A stretch of DNA of 64,000 nucleotides, taken from positions 36,616,522 through 36,680,521 of the forward strand of contig OY759261.1 of assembly GCA_963662155.1 (NCBI GenBank). Reading direction: 5' to 3'. The number at the start of each line of letters is the position of its first letter. Position 1 is the first letter of the stretch. The notes under the pieces were generated by a model. The model was not told the DNA's origin. It saw only the letters and a list, made by a program, of their open reading frames with translations, and did no database searches. This DNA is from Lamellibrachia columna (Eukaryota; Annelida; Polychaeta; Sabellida; Siboglinidae). Shown here in pieces: positions 40,194-52,400 of this stretch. A program made the translations under genes and the position numbers.

Positions 40194-40822
40194 ATGTGAC
40201 CCGCTCCACCAAAATCAGGAATAAGTCGGAAAATTACATTTTGAGATAAAGATACCACATGACAGACAATTGTATGGGGTTTCCAACGGCGCCAGAGACA
40301 ACTACCAAGCTCTATTAGTTGCTGAGTTTTTGTTTGATAAAGAGAAGATGCCTCGGGTCATTTAACGAAAAACAAATCTGAGAAAACCAGCTTTGAAGTT
40401 TACTAACGTATATTCATACATTTCAATAACACAGTCACATCATATAAAGTTGAAATGTTGTACTGTTGTAGTACACATCAATACGCATATATTGGTGGAA
40501 TTCCATTTCGATAGCTGTGAAAGTTCACAAGATGTGGCATTCTCAGCGATGTTGCCGCCAAGATGTCCGCACACTCGCTCGAAGCTGTCAGTGTCAACTG
40601 TCACTCGGTCTTCCTCATTACTTTTGCCCTCAGAAATTATATTTGATCCGTCTGACTCGACTAAGTTCCCCAGTCAACGGCAATTAAATAATTTATTAAT
40701 AAATGTAGATGAACCTGAAAATCTGCCATTGCAGCCAAAATCACCCCTTCTCACACTTCGAAGTGGACTAACCAGGCTCAGCATTTCCAACTTATTCCTG
40801 ATTTTGGTGGAGCGGGTCACAT
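40194..40822. mobile_element. Non-autonomous DNA transposon with perfect 31-bp TIRs
   Basis: The left end starts ATGTGACCCGCTCCACCAAA (40,194) and the last 31-33 bases (40,790-40,822) are its exact inverted complement, through ...CAGGAATAAGT. The element is 629 bp. The 148-codon frame 40,393-40,839 runs across the right TIR and so is not a gene. Target duplication is unclear. Superfamily is unassigned. Confidence 0.85.
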
Positions 40823-41054
40823 ATGTAAAAAGTAATTAATTATGCACACATGTTTCACTCATAGCAAGCAAAGTACTGATGCAAAACAAATGATGTGTAA
40901 AAATTAAACAATTCTTGAGGTAATTACCAAAAAAATACATGTTGAATTGCTCATGCAAGACAGCTACATAATAATTAAAAACATTATCACATGTAGTGAC
41001 TCTAGTGAGTAGTACAAATAAAAAGAAGAAATGCATTAGCTCAAATGAATACTA

Positions 41055-43080
41055 ATGAAATACTCTCAACCACTGGCACTAGCTAATAGCACAAGTAAAA
41101 TACTATCAACCACTGGTACTGGTTATTAGCTCAAGTAAAATACTCTCAACCACTGGCTAATAGCACAAGCAAAATACTCTCAACCACTGGCACTGGCTGA
41201 TAGCACAAGTAAAATACTCTCAACCAATGGCACTGGCTGATAGCACAAGTAAAATACTCTCAACCACTGACACTGGCTGATAGCACAAGTAAAATACTCT
41301 CAACCACTGGCACTGGCTAAAAGCACAAGTAAAATACTCTCAACCACTGGCACTGGCTAATAGACCAAGCAAAATAGTCTCAACCACTGGCACTGGCTAA
41401 TAGCACAAGTAAAATACTCTCGACCACTGGCACTGGCTAATAGTACAAGTAAAATACTCTCGACCACTGGCACTGGCTCATAGCACAAGTAAAATACTCT
41501 CAACCAATGGCACTGGCTAACAGCACAAGCAAAATACTCTCAACCACTGGCACTGGCTCATAGCACAAGTAAAATACTCTCAACCACTGGCACTGGCTGA
41601 TAGCACAAGTAAAATACTCTCAACCACTGGCACTGGCTGATAGCACAAGTAAAATACTCTCAACCACTGACACTGGCTGATAGCACAAGTAAAATACTCT
41701 CAACCACTGGCACTGGCTAAAAGCACAAGTAAAATACTCTCAACCACTGGCACTGGCTAATAGACCAAGCAAAATAGTCTCAACCACTGGCACTGGCTAA
41801 TAGCACAAGTAAAATACTCTCGACCACTGGCACTGGCTAATAGCACAAGTAAAATACTCTCGACCACTGGCACTGGCTAATAGCACAAGCAAAATACTCT
41901 CAACCACTGGCACTGGCTCATAGCACAAGTAAAATACTCTCAACCACTGGCACTGGCTAATAGCACAAGTAAAATACTCTCAACCACTGGCACTGGCTAA
42001 TAGCACAAGTAAAATACTCTCAACCACTGGCACTGGCTCATAGCACAAGTAAAATACTCTCAACCACTGGCACTGGCTCATAGCACAATTAAAATACTCT
42101 CAACCACTGGCACTGGCTAATAGCACAAGTAAAATACTCTCAACCACTGGCACTGGCTAATAGCACAAGTAAAATACTCTCAACCACTGGCACTGGCTCA
42201 TAGCACAAGTAAAATACTCTCAACCACTGGCACTGGCTCATAGCACAAGTAAAATACTCTCAACCACTGGCACTGGCTCATAGCACAAGTAAAATACTCT
42301 CAACCACTGGCACTGGCTCATAGCACAAGTAAAATACTCTCAACCACTGGCACTGGCTCATAGCACAATTAAAATACTCTCAACCACTGGCACTGGCTAA
42401 CAGCACAAGTAAAATACTCTCAACCACTGGCACTGGCTAACAGCACAAGTAAAATACTCTCAACCACAGGCACTGGCTAATAGCACAAGTAACATACTCT
42501 CAACCACTTGCACTGGCTAATAGCACAAGTAAAATACTCTCAACCACTGGCACTGGCTAATAGCACAAGTAAAATACTCTCAACCACTGGCACTGGCTCA
42601 TAGCACAAGTAAAATACTCTCAACCACTGGCACTGGCTCATAGCACAAGTAAAATACTCTCAACCACTGGCACTGGCTCATAGCACAAGTAAAATACTCT
42701 CAACCACTGGCACTGGCTCATAGCACAAGTAAAATACTCTCAACCACTGGCACTGGCTCATAGCACAATTAAAATACTCTCAACCACTGGCACTGGCTCA
42801 TAGCACAATTAAAATACTCTCAACCACTGGCACTGGCTAATAGCACAAGTAAAATACTCTCAACCACTGGCACTGGCTAATAGCACAAGTAAAATACTCT
42901 CAACCACTGGCACTGGCTAATAGCACAAGTAAAATACTCTCAACCACTGGCACTGGCTAACAGCACAAGTAAAATACTCTCAACCACTGGCATTGGCTAA
43001 CAGCACAAGTAAAATACTCTCAACCACTGGCATTGGCTAATAGCACAAGTAAAATACTCTCAACCACTGGCACTGGCTAA
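41055..43080 (+). repeat. Tandem array, 40-bp unit, about 50 copies
   Basis: The unit is TAGCACAAGTAAAATACTCT followed by CAACCACTGGCACTGGCTMA. A variant string (CACTGACACTGG, then AAAGCACAAG, then TAGACCAAGCAAAATAGTCT) occurs at about 41,262 and again exactly 400 bp later at 41,662. This shows a 10-unit internal duplication. The CACAATTAAA variant recurs at 42,081, 42,361, 42,761 and 42,801. Confidence 0.97.
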
Positions 43081-43104
43081 TGTAAAGTAAAATGTGTAAA
43101 AAGT

Positions 43105-43445
43105 AGTAAAGAAGCAAGAAAATAAATGACCTGTTGGCTGTCATACTTACTGATTGAATAATGACAGAATAATAAATGTAAAGTAATCATATGCAGAACA
43201 TTAAATAAATATAAATTTACATTAACAATTTATAGTGTAACATTGCATCAACAAAATGCTGAGAAAATGTTCAACCGTACAACAAAATAAGTGACCTGTT
43301 GGCTGATTGAATCATGGCAAAATAATACTTGTAAAATAATCAGTTAAATATGCTTATTATCAAACAAATATCAATTTACATTAACAATTAATGTTGCATT
43401 GCATTTATACTAATAAACGGTACAACTGTACAACGAAATAAGTTA
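43105..43445 (+). repeat. Diverged tandem duplication, ~160-bp unit
   Basis: AAATAA(A/G)TGACCTGTTGGCTG at 43,120 and 43,285 and TTTACATTAACAATT at 43,215 and 43,376 mark two diverged units; a third starts at 43,430. Confidence 0.7.
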
Positions 43446-43806
43446 TACGTAAAACTGTGAATGCAGCATACATCATTCAAGGAAATTTACAGGCACCATT
43501 AATCGGCAAGAAACATATCTGCAGCAAGTCTTTGGCTAGGATTTTGTCATAGCTGAGGTAGATCAGTTGGTCCAGGTGCTTAATGTCTGGATGCACAATG
43601 GCCGAAACTGTAAATACTGTAGCTCGAGGCGTCGCCAAAGTAATAGTCGTCAGTTAGAACCATTTTATTATATACATTTATGTATTATTGCATTCATTCT
43701 TCGAATTTTTGGTGGAGGCATTGTGACTATTTGAAAGATAATTGATAATGTTTACCAGTAACTGTATTGGTAATGTAGCCTCGTTATGATTGTAGCCTCA
43801 AATTAA

Positions 43807-44034
43807 ATTATAGTTATCCCCGGGGATCACTCCCATGATCTATACTGACACTATTGCCCGTATATTATTTAAGTACACCGGTAAAAGAGCCATTTTGGGG
43901 GGGATTTTATTCCTTGAAATCTTATCCCTTTCAGAGACTTAATTTCCCTGGAATTTTACCCATTTAATACATATAAAAAATGCACAAGTAGTTTATATTA
44001 TTAACATTGAAGAGTGATCCCCCGAGGAGTTATC
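43807..44034. mobile_element. MITE candidate, ~230 bp
   Basis: The left end has TTATCCCCGGGGATCACTC and the right end has GAGTGATCCCCCGAGGAGTT then ATCC. The inverted match centres on CGGGGATCACTC. It is short and AT-rich inside, with no gene. Confidence 0.4.
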
Positions 44035-44194
44035 CAATCATGCATGTTGTTTACTGACTGACGGTCGGGTCTTTCATGCATTGCGTTTACCACTCTACCA
44101 GCAAATCAAGACCACTTGTAAACCCCACGGACGCGTAGACCTACAGAGTGCTCATTCATAAACTATTATCCTCATTCGTTGAGCAACATGCATG

Positions 44195-44310
44195 ATGCCC
44201 GTCCTACAGCCCGTCATATAAACGTAGTAGGACGGGCATTACCATACTAAGATGGGTTATGCCCGTCTTCTCAAATTCTTGCCTGTCCATAACGAACTTT
44301 ACCCGTCCAG
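44195..44310. repeat. GCCCGTC-motif cluster with 13-bp hairpin
   Basis: ATGCCCGTCCTAC at 44,195-44,207 is inverted at 44,227-44,239. Further GCCCGTC, GCCTGTCC and ACCCGTCC sites follow to about 44,305. The same motif set occurs at 51,705-51,800 and 56,130-56,205. Confidence 0.7.
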
Positions 44311-44950
44311 ATGACTTGTGGACGCGTTGCTGCATTAAGGCCTGGTTCAGCACAATGTAAGGCAGGAAGAGTGAATGGTATACTATAGACATGTCACTTC
44401 TGTCAATCAAGAAACTAGCACTATATACAATTGCACACTTTGGTAGTTTCGATTTCACTAAGCAAACTCTATTAATTTCTTGCTCGTTTATCTTTATAGT
44501 GATACATGTATTCAATTTGCGATTTTCAAACATCATGTAATTTGTCTTTGTAACATTGAGTGATAACTTATTTACGGCAAATCACACATGAAGCTTATCT
44601 AACTCAGCTTTTGTCTTCCGGATCAGTTCATCTAAATCACAATCACAACAAAACAGGTTTGTGTCATCAACTAATAAAATAAACTTAGCAAAAATAGCAA
44701 CATTCGAAATATTACAAATGTTGTTTATGTACATGATAAATAGCTTTGGTCCTAAAACAGAACCTTGTGGAACACCAAGGTTCCTATCATTGTAGAATTG
44801 TTCTAGAATTTTTTAGAATTGTGGTAACAAAGAGATAGGTCTGTAATTTGTAAACACACCCTTTTCACCAGACTAAAAAAGTAGAATAACTTTGGCAATT
44901 TTAACTTTGCTGGAAATACTCCCGTTTGAAAGGATACATTGCATATGGGT
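44240..44950 (-). mobile_element. Non-LTR reverse transcriptase fragment, antisense
   Basis: From high to low coordinates on the minus strand it reads KIAKVILLF*SGEKGVFTNY then RPISLLPQF (about 44,940-44,820). After an internal deletion come NLGVPQGSVLGPKLFIMYIN (44,790-44,730) and FILLVDDTNLFC (44,675-44,640), with the two catalytic aspartates. NKLSLNVTKTNYMMF follows, then a thumb segment SIVYHSLFLPYIVLNQ (to about 44,330). The order is that of a jockey/CR1-type RT. It is 5'-truncated, internally deleted and stop-containing. Confidence 0.8.
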
Positions 44951-45329
44951 CGTTCCATTTATTAGGGGGCCAATGTGTGACATTGGTACTCAAATTTTAA
45001 AATGCTTTAATCTTTAAAACTAAGTCATCAACTATTGCTCAAACATGTTAAATTTATGAAATTGATAAAATTGTTCTTAACAAATGCGATACATCTGAGT
45101 AGAAAGAGCCTCAGCAGGCGCATCCAGAACAGTTCCCCGTGTAAAGAGGACACCAAACTTGAAGTGTTTTTCTTCAGGAGTGGTCCGAACAATTGATTTC
45201 TATCAATGTTGCCGCACACAATAGCCTGATAATCAAATATTTTATGACATTGTGTATGTTTGAGCTATTCCCTTTCCGAATGTAGTGAAGCCACACAAAT
45301 TTGTCTTCCAGAGGAAGGATCTTTTCAAC

Positions 45330-46247
45330 CAGGGCTGGGGTCAATTCCAAAGGAATTGGAATTAATCAATTCAATTCCAAGTCCAATTCCAGAATTGGAG
45401 GGGAATTGGAATTGAAAGATTTTGAACGAGAGGATTTGGAATTGGAATTTAACAGTTTTGAATAAAAGGAATTGGAATTGAATGGAAAGGAATTGAGCAT
45501 CTGATTCTTTTGTGACATCAACCAATATTTTTCTAGCCTGTTGTAGGCGGCTATGTGTATAATAATGCTATCAACTCATGCATTGAGGATCTGAAAACTG
45601 AAATCCTGTCATTCATGCCAGTATCTTATGATTTCTTTATGTTGCCACTTGCTAGCGAGTTAATGAAGGGTTCCAGACTGGCTTTAATAGAAACATCAAA
45701 GATATTTTCAACTGTTTACAGACCTGGGAAGTTAGCCCTTTTACACCCATGAAAAGACACTTATTGGCAGGCTACAGCCATGGGGTTGATCAATCAGTAA
45801 TCACTGATTACTAATCAGAGATCAGTGACCACTGACCAACACTACAAAGCATAGGCAAGCTAGCTGTAGCCAAATGTGTGAAAATGGTTTCCCACTTGCC
45901 AGTATAAATATGTGTTGCCTAACATGCATCATCAGAACAGTGTGCAACAGTCATAGTGTACAGGTCAATATGCCCCCTTTTTGTGGATTGCTCATTTCTA
46001 TGTAACTTAATTACCATGTATGAATGTATGTTATGCATGTATGATAGTCATAATGATTATGCAAAGAATAATGACATGCTACATGCACATTAATCTTTCA
46101 TTGTTGACTTTTGTCGTTATGTGGAATTGGAGCGGGAGCGGGAATTGGAATTGAACGATTTTGAAAGGAATTGGAATTGGAATTACTAAAAAAAGAATTG
46201 CAAAAAAAGGAATTGGAATTGATTGAAAGGAATTGACCCCAGCCCTG
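45330..46247. mobile_element. hAT-like non-autonomous transposon
   Basis: The left terminus CAGGGCTGGGGTCAATTCC (45,330) is an exact 19-bp inverted copy of GGAATTGACCCCAGCCCTG (to 46,247). CAGGG termini are typical of hAT. TTTCAAC flanks the left end directly, and TTTCAAC follows two bases after the right end, suggesting a worn target duplication. Both subterminal regions are packed with CAATTCC/GGAATTG repeats, which could be transposase-binding sites. The 918-bp interior has no transposase. Confidence 0.75.
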
Positions 46248-47340
46248 TATTTCAACACAGAAGCCCTGAGTTAAAGTCCACTTATAGCTTGTGCTAGTTG
46301 TTACCAATTCAGTATGTTGACTCAGTTGTTTAATACTGTACCAGTTTGTATTCTGGTTAGAGACCCTTAAAGTACACGGAGCCCTTGACAGGTGCTAATC
46401 CACTCTATAGGCAAACAATAATTACCACTGCTACAGCCACAGACACACAGCATGCTTTCCTTTCCAAGACAGATTATGCAACTACAGGGGGTGAGGCCCT
46501 GTGGACATTGTCTAATGTCTTTATATAAGCAAAAATCATGTACCCTCTGTTAAGACAAGAACCCAAATCGATCTGAATAGAACATGTTTGAAAGTGTTTA
46601 CAAATTTAAACATCTATATAAATATCTATATACCAGATTTAAAAAAATCAAATAAATAAAAAAATTAAATAAATCCGATTTAATCCATTTTATCCTGAAG
46701 CTACTGCAGATGAGCTGCAGCCAGTTCCTGAAGAAATTCAAGAAATTCTGTTTCAGTATCAGAAAACAATAGGGCTTCAGTTGAAATGGCTATAACTTGA
46801 TTGTTTCCCAACCAAATTTCAAATTTCATTGTAAAGAAGATAAAACATGCATTGCGGTGATGTAGATAACTTTGTAATGTTCTCATACCTACTTACTATA
46901 TGTAACATTTTATGAAAGATGTACCAATAAAATTAAACTGAACTTGTTGTTTGTAATTTGGGGTTTCAACTGATATTTACACCATGAAGGAAGCAACTTG
47001 TCAATGAACAAGTTTTTTATATTATAGATTATTATCTCAAGGATAAAATGTCAAAAAAAAATTAAAAGATCTATTGGATAATAAATCTGTAGTGTCTGAT
47101 TTTGTAGTACACCCGTACGAATTTATAAAGGGTAGAATTATGAATTTTGCTATGTAAACTACAGTTGACTACACCTCATGTTAGTGTTCATTATAATAAC
47201 TAGCAAGAACAAATATACAAGTAAAGGATCTTAGAAACATCTCATATCATGAAATGTATTATTTTATTACATTCATAAAAGCGAAAAACATTCATTCACA
47301 TTACAACAAGTCTGTGTCTTCCCAACATACTGGGCACTGT
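46248..47340. other. Spacer, no supported gene
   Basis: AT-rich sequence with short frames and no domain. Confidence 0.45.
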
Positions 47341-47345
47341 CATCT

Positions 47346-50300
47346 AGTCCATCATGTGTCTTCTCGTGTGATCTGCCGCACAGGTTCCAGTTTGGTGAAC
47401 TGGTTCCTGGCACTGGCGGCAACCGTACTTCGTAACGCCACGGCGTTCACCTGGGGCTGATCGCGGCGAACACTCGCGACATGTCATATCTCTCGTACAT
47501 GGGCACTATTTCGTGAAGAGTTGCGGCTCGGTGAGGTGCTGGTACAAGGGGGGGCTGCTCGTGCTGACCTGACATCGCCGATCAGTTCCAGCGACAAATC
47601 TTCCACGAAGTCCTGGAAGACAGGCCACTGTGCCGCTGCTTCTGCCGGGTTCGACTCTTTGGCGACGATATAAGCATTGTGTACGGCTACCATCTGAAGG
47701 TAGAAATACAACCGCCTCCACCACTTCTTTGATCTGTGGTTGATCAGATGGTACCCAGTCATCTGATCACACAGGTCCACTCCCTTCATGTGGACCTGGT
47801 AGTCCCCCAGTGCCTTTGGTACGACGACGGGGCCACGCACTCCCTTCATGTGGACCTGGTAGTCCCCCAGTGCCTTTGGTACAACGACAGGGCCACGCAC
47901 TCCCTTCATGTGGACCTGGTAGTCCCCCAGTGCCTTTGGTACAACGACGGGGCCACACACTCCCTTCATGTGGACCTGGTAGTCCCCCAGTGCCTTTGGT
48001 ACGACGACGGGGCCACGCACTCCCTTCATGTGGACCTGGTAGTCCCCCAGTGCCTTTGGTACGACGACGGGGCCACGCACTCCCTTCATGTGGACCTGGT
48101 AGTCCCCCAGTGCCTTTGGTACAACGACAGGGCCACGCACTCCCTTCATGTGGACCTGGTAGTCCCCCAGTGCCTTTGGTACGACGACGGGGCCACGCAC
48201 TCCCTTCATGTGGACCTGGTAGTCCCCCAGTGCCTTTGGTACAACGACAGGGCCACGCACTCCCTTCATGTGGACCTGGTAGTCCCCCAGTGCCTTTGGT
48301 ACAACGACGGGGCCACGCACTCCCTTCATGTGGACCTGGTAGTCCCCCAGTGCCTTTGGTACGACGACGGGGCCACGCACTCCCTTCATGTGGACCTGGT
48401 AGTCCCCCAGTGCCTTTGGTACAACGACAGGGCCACGCACTCCCTTCATGTGGACCTGGTAGTCCCCCAGTGCCTTTGGTACAACGACAGGGCCACGCAC
48501 TCCCTTCATGTGGACCTGGTAGTCCCCCAGTGCCTTTGGTACGACGACGGGGCCACGCACTCCCTTCATGTGGACCTGGTAGTCCCCCAGTGCCTTTGGT
48601 ACAACGACAGGGCCACGCACTCCCTTCATGTGGACCTGGTAGTCCCCCAGTGCCTTTGGTACAACGACGGGGCCACGCACTCCCTTCATGTGGACCTGGT
48701 AGTCCCCCAGTGCCTTTGGTACAACGACAGGGCCACGCACTCCCTTCATGTGGACCTGGTAGTCCCCCAGTGCCTTTGGTACAACGACAGGGCCACGCAC
48801 TCCCTTCATGTGGACCTGGTAGTCCCCCAGTGCCTTTGGTACAACGACGGGGCCACGCACTCCCTTCATGTGGACCTGGTAGTCCCCCAGTGCCTTTGGT
48901 ACGACGACGGGGCCACGCACTCCCTTCATGTGGACCTGGTAGTCCCCCAGTGCCTTTGGTACAACGACGGGGCCACGCACTCCCTTCATGTGGACCTGGT
49001 AGTCCCCCAGTGCCTTTGGTACGACGACGGGGCCACGCACTCCCTTCATGTGGACCTGGTAGTCCCCCAGTGCCTTTGGTACAACGACAGGGCCACGCAC
49101 TCCCTTCATGTGGACCTGGTAGTCCCCCAGTGCCTTTGGTACAACGACAGGGCCACGCACTCCCTTCATGTGGACCTGGTAGTCCCCCAGTGCCTTTGGT
49201 ACAACGACAGGGCCACGCACTCCCTTCATGTGGACCTGGTAGTCCCCCAGTGCCTTTGGTACGACGACAGGGCCACGCACTCCCTTCATGTGGACCTGGT
49301 AGTCCCCCAGTGCCTTTGGTACAACGACAGGGCCACGCACTCCCTTCATGTGGACCTGGTAGTCCCCCAGTGCCTTTGGTACAACGACGGGGCCACACAC
49401 TCCCTTCATGTGGACCTGGTAGTCCCCCAGTGCCTTTGGTACAACGACGGGGCCACACACTCCCTTCATGTGGACCTGGTAGTCCCCCAGTGCCTTTGGT
49501 ACAACGACGGGGCCACGCACTCCCTTCATGTGGACCTGGTAGTCCCCAAGTGCCTTTGGTACGACGACGGGGCCACGCACTCCCTTCATGTGGACCTGGT
49601 AGTCCCCCAGTGCCTTTGGTACGACGACAGGGCCACGCACTCCCTTCATGTGGACCTGGTAGTCCCCAAGTGCCTTCGGTACAACGACGGGGCCACGCAC
49701 TCCCTTCATGTGGACCTGGTAGTCCCCCAGTGCCTTTGGTACGACGACAGGGCCACGCACTCCCTTCATGTGGACCTGGTAGTCCCCCAGTGCCTTTGGT
49801 ACAACGACGGGGCCACGCACTCCCTTCATGTGGACCTGGTAGTCCCCCAGTGCCTTTGGTACAACGACAGGGCCACGCACTCCCTTCATGTGGACCTGGT
49901 AGTCCCCCAGTGCCTTTGGTACAACGACGGGGCCACGCACTCCCTTCATGTGGACCTGGTAGTCCCCCAGTGCCTTTGGTACGACGACAGGGCCACGCAC
50001 TCCCTTCATGTGGACCTGGTAGTCCCCCAGTGCCTTTGGTACAACGACGGGGCCACGCACTCCCTTCATGTGGACCTGGTAGTCCCCCAGTGCCTTTGGT
50101 ACGACGACGGGGCCACGCACTCCCTTCATGTGGACCTGGTAGTCCCCCAGTGCCTTTGGTACGACGACGGGGCCACGCACTCCCTTCATGTGGACCTGGT
50201 AGTCCCCAAGTGCCTTTGGTACAACGACGGGGCCACGCACTCCCTTCATGTGGACCTGGTAGTCCCCCAGTGCCTTTGGTACGACGACGGGGCCACGCAC

Positions 50301-51713
50301 TCCCTTCATGTGGACCTGGTAGTCCCCCAGTGCCTTTGGTACAACGACGGGGCCACGCACTCCCTTCATGTGGACCTGGTAGTCCCCAAGTGCCTTTGGT
50401 ACAACGACGGGGCCACGCACTCCCTTCATGTGGACCTGGTAGTCCCCCAGTGCCTTTGGTACGACGACGGGGCCACGCACTCCCTTCATGTGGACCTGGT
50501 AGTCCCCCAGTGCCTTTGGTACGACGACGGGGCCACGCACTCCCTTCATGTGGACCTGGTAGTCCCCAAGTGCCTTTGGTACGACGACAGGGCCACGCAC
50601 TCCCTTCATGTGGACCTGGTAGTCCCCAAGTGCCTTTGGTACGACGACAGGGCCACGCACTCCCTTCATGTGGACCTGGTAGTCCCCCAGTGCCTTTGGT
50701 ACGACGACGGGGCCACGCACTCCCTTCATGTGGACCTGGTAGTCCCCCAGTGCCTTTGGTACAACGACGGGGCCACGCACTCCCTTCATGTGGACCTGGT
50801 AGTCCCCCAGTGCCTTTGGTACGACGACGGGGCCACGCACTCCCTTCATGTGGACCTGGTAGTCCCCCAGTGCCTTTGGTACAACGACAGGGCCACGCAC
50901 TCCCTTCATGTGGACCTGGTAGTCCCCCAGTGCCTTTGGTACAACGACAGGGCCACGCACTCCCTTCATGTGGACCTGGTAGTCCCCCAGTGCCTTTGGT
51001 ACGACGACAGGGCCACGCACTCCCTTCATGTGGACCTGGTAGTCCCCCAGTGCCTTTGGTACGACGACAGGGCCACGCACTCCCTGTGCATTGCGTCGCT
51101 CTACTGTGCCACGAGCTGCCGGGGAGTGGTAGTTCGACAAGATGAGCACTGGCTTTGTGTCCATCCAGACCGAACACATCAGGTCGTCTTTCTGTGCCAG
51201 GCGGAACTCTCCTCTCTGCAGCCGTATGTTCCGTGGGAGCAAGTTTGCTGGCAGACCCCTGCGGTTTGCGTGTACAGTCCCGCAGGCAAGCAAACCACGG
51301 ACACGCAGTGCTTCCAGCAGCTCGACCCCCATATAAAAATTGTCCATCATGACCTTCATGTAGCTGCCTTGCAGGTCTTCGGTCAGCTGCATGACAACAC
51401 GGTATGACAGGCCATGCTCTTGTTGGCCAGCAACACGGTCTGTGTATATTTGGAAGTTCCAGGTATACCCAGTGCTGCTCTCGCAGAGCGACCACACCTT
51501 GACTCCCCACTTAGTAGGCTTCGATGGGAGGTACTGTCGGAAGGCCAGTCTCCCCTTGAACTTTACCATTGATTTGTCAACGGTAACATGCTCGTTCGGA
51601 ATGTATGTATCCTTGAAGTTCTTCACAAGATGGTCGATGTACCACCGTAGCTTCCACAGGGGGTCTGACTCGGGCAGGCTGTACTGCATAGACTCATCCA
51701 CAGACCCGTCCAC
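47346..51713 (-). pseudogene. piggyBac-family transposase with in-frame minisatellite
   Basis: The minus-strand frame 51,713-47,484 (1,409 codons) encodes the DDE_Tnp_1_7 catalytic core. It starts DPLWKLRWYIDHLVKNF (residues 17-33), then VDKSMVKFKGR with the first Asp at residue 46. GYTWNFQIYT follows, MMDNFYMG has the second Asp at 124, and SVWMDTKPVLILS is at 181-193. After about 55 copies of a 20-residue unit comes GVDLCDQMTGYHL (third-Asp region at ~1,313), then KKWWRRLYFYLQMVAVHNAY. The repeat unit copies the family's normal segment just before that third Asp. The usual N-terminal 100-200 residues are missing; the first ~10 residues come from a flanking GACGGGT repeat. After the stop, another frame encodes TKYGCRQCQEPVHQTGTC (47,435-47,380), the cysteine-rich C-terminal finger, so one frameshift separates it. 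Probably inactive as a transposase, though the array frame is fully open. Confidence 0.88.
47779..51085 (-). repeat. 60-bp minisatellite inside the transposase frame, ~55 copies
   Basis: On the minus strand each unit encodes GVRGPVVVPKALGDYQVHMK. I see five variable positions: CCC/CCT and GTC/GTT in many units, CTG/CTT in several, CCA/CCG in one (all silent), and CGT/TGT (Arg to Cys) in three units. There is no length variation and no stop. Plus-strand frames are also open but have no domain. Confidence 0.98.
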
Positions 51714-51800
51714 CCGTCTTTTGGACGGGTAAAATGCGTAAAGTGCGTTTTTGGACGGGTAAAGATTTATCTTGGACGGGTTGGACGGGCTAGCCCGTCC
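51705..51800 (+). repeat. GACGGGT-motif cluster at the transposase 5' break
   Basis: GACGGGTAAA occurs twice, with GGACGGGTTGGACGGGC next to GCCCGTCC. Similarity of the transposase to its family ends here. The pattern GACGGGYAAA plus spacing is shared with 44.2 kb and 56.16 kb, which read on the opposite strand. Confidence 0.6.
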
Positions 51801-52016
51801 ATGTCGTTTTTATAATCTGACATTATTATCCAACGCAATGCTAACTACAACAAGTGGTAAATTCAGTTGACTGGCAAATTCAGATTGTGAGAAATAGATC
51901 AAGCCAATATAATTTTCTTGGAAGCCGGCCGCGCGCCCGCCCGCCAGTAATTACATTGTATCCACCCGCCACTCAACATCTTTGAAGTGTGTGGGGGAAC
52001 CCAAAACAAACAGAAT

Positions 52017-52400
52017 TTAACGATTTTACATGTTTCTACATAAAACATCATAAAACAAATACTGCTCAACATATTTGATTCAGGTTTACTTTATGTTAAA
52101 GCTTACACATGTGGCTACATTAGTCCCACTGGATATAGGGACATTCAGCCACTCATAAATTATCTAGTAGCAGGGTGAAATATGTTTATTTTTTGCTCTC
52201 TGTTTTGATATTCATTTTAAAAATCATCAACGTTTAACATGGTTCTACATAAAACGTGATGGAAACAAAACTGTTCAACATATTTGATTCAGGTTTACTT
52301 TACTGTATAGCTTACATCTTTAGCTACATTTTCACCACTGGATGTAGGGACATTCAACCACTCAAAAATTGTATAGTAGCAGGGTGAAGTTGGTCTGTCT
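52017..52400 (+). repeat. Tandem duplication, ~212-bp unit, 2 copies
   Basis: TTCTACATAAAAC, TATTTGATTCAGGTTTACTT and TAGGGACATTCA(G/A)CCACTCA occur in order at 52,030-52,190 and again at 52,240-52,400. Confidence 0.85.

Noticed and set aside
40393..40839. 148-codon plus-strand frame
   Set aside because: It lies inside the inverted-repeat element and runs through its right terminal repeat. No domain.
47736..51407. Plus-strand open frames of 1,111 and 1,223 codons, and a second minus-strand frame of 1,247 codons, over the 60-bp array
   Set aside because: They exist only because 60 is a multiple of 3 and the unit lacks stops in those frames. They show no domain, whereas one minus-strand frame has piggyBac motifs on both sides of the array.
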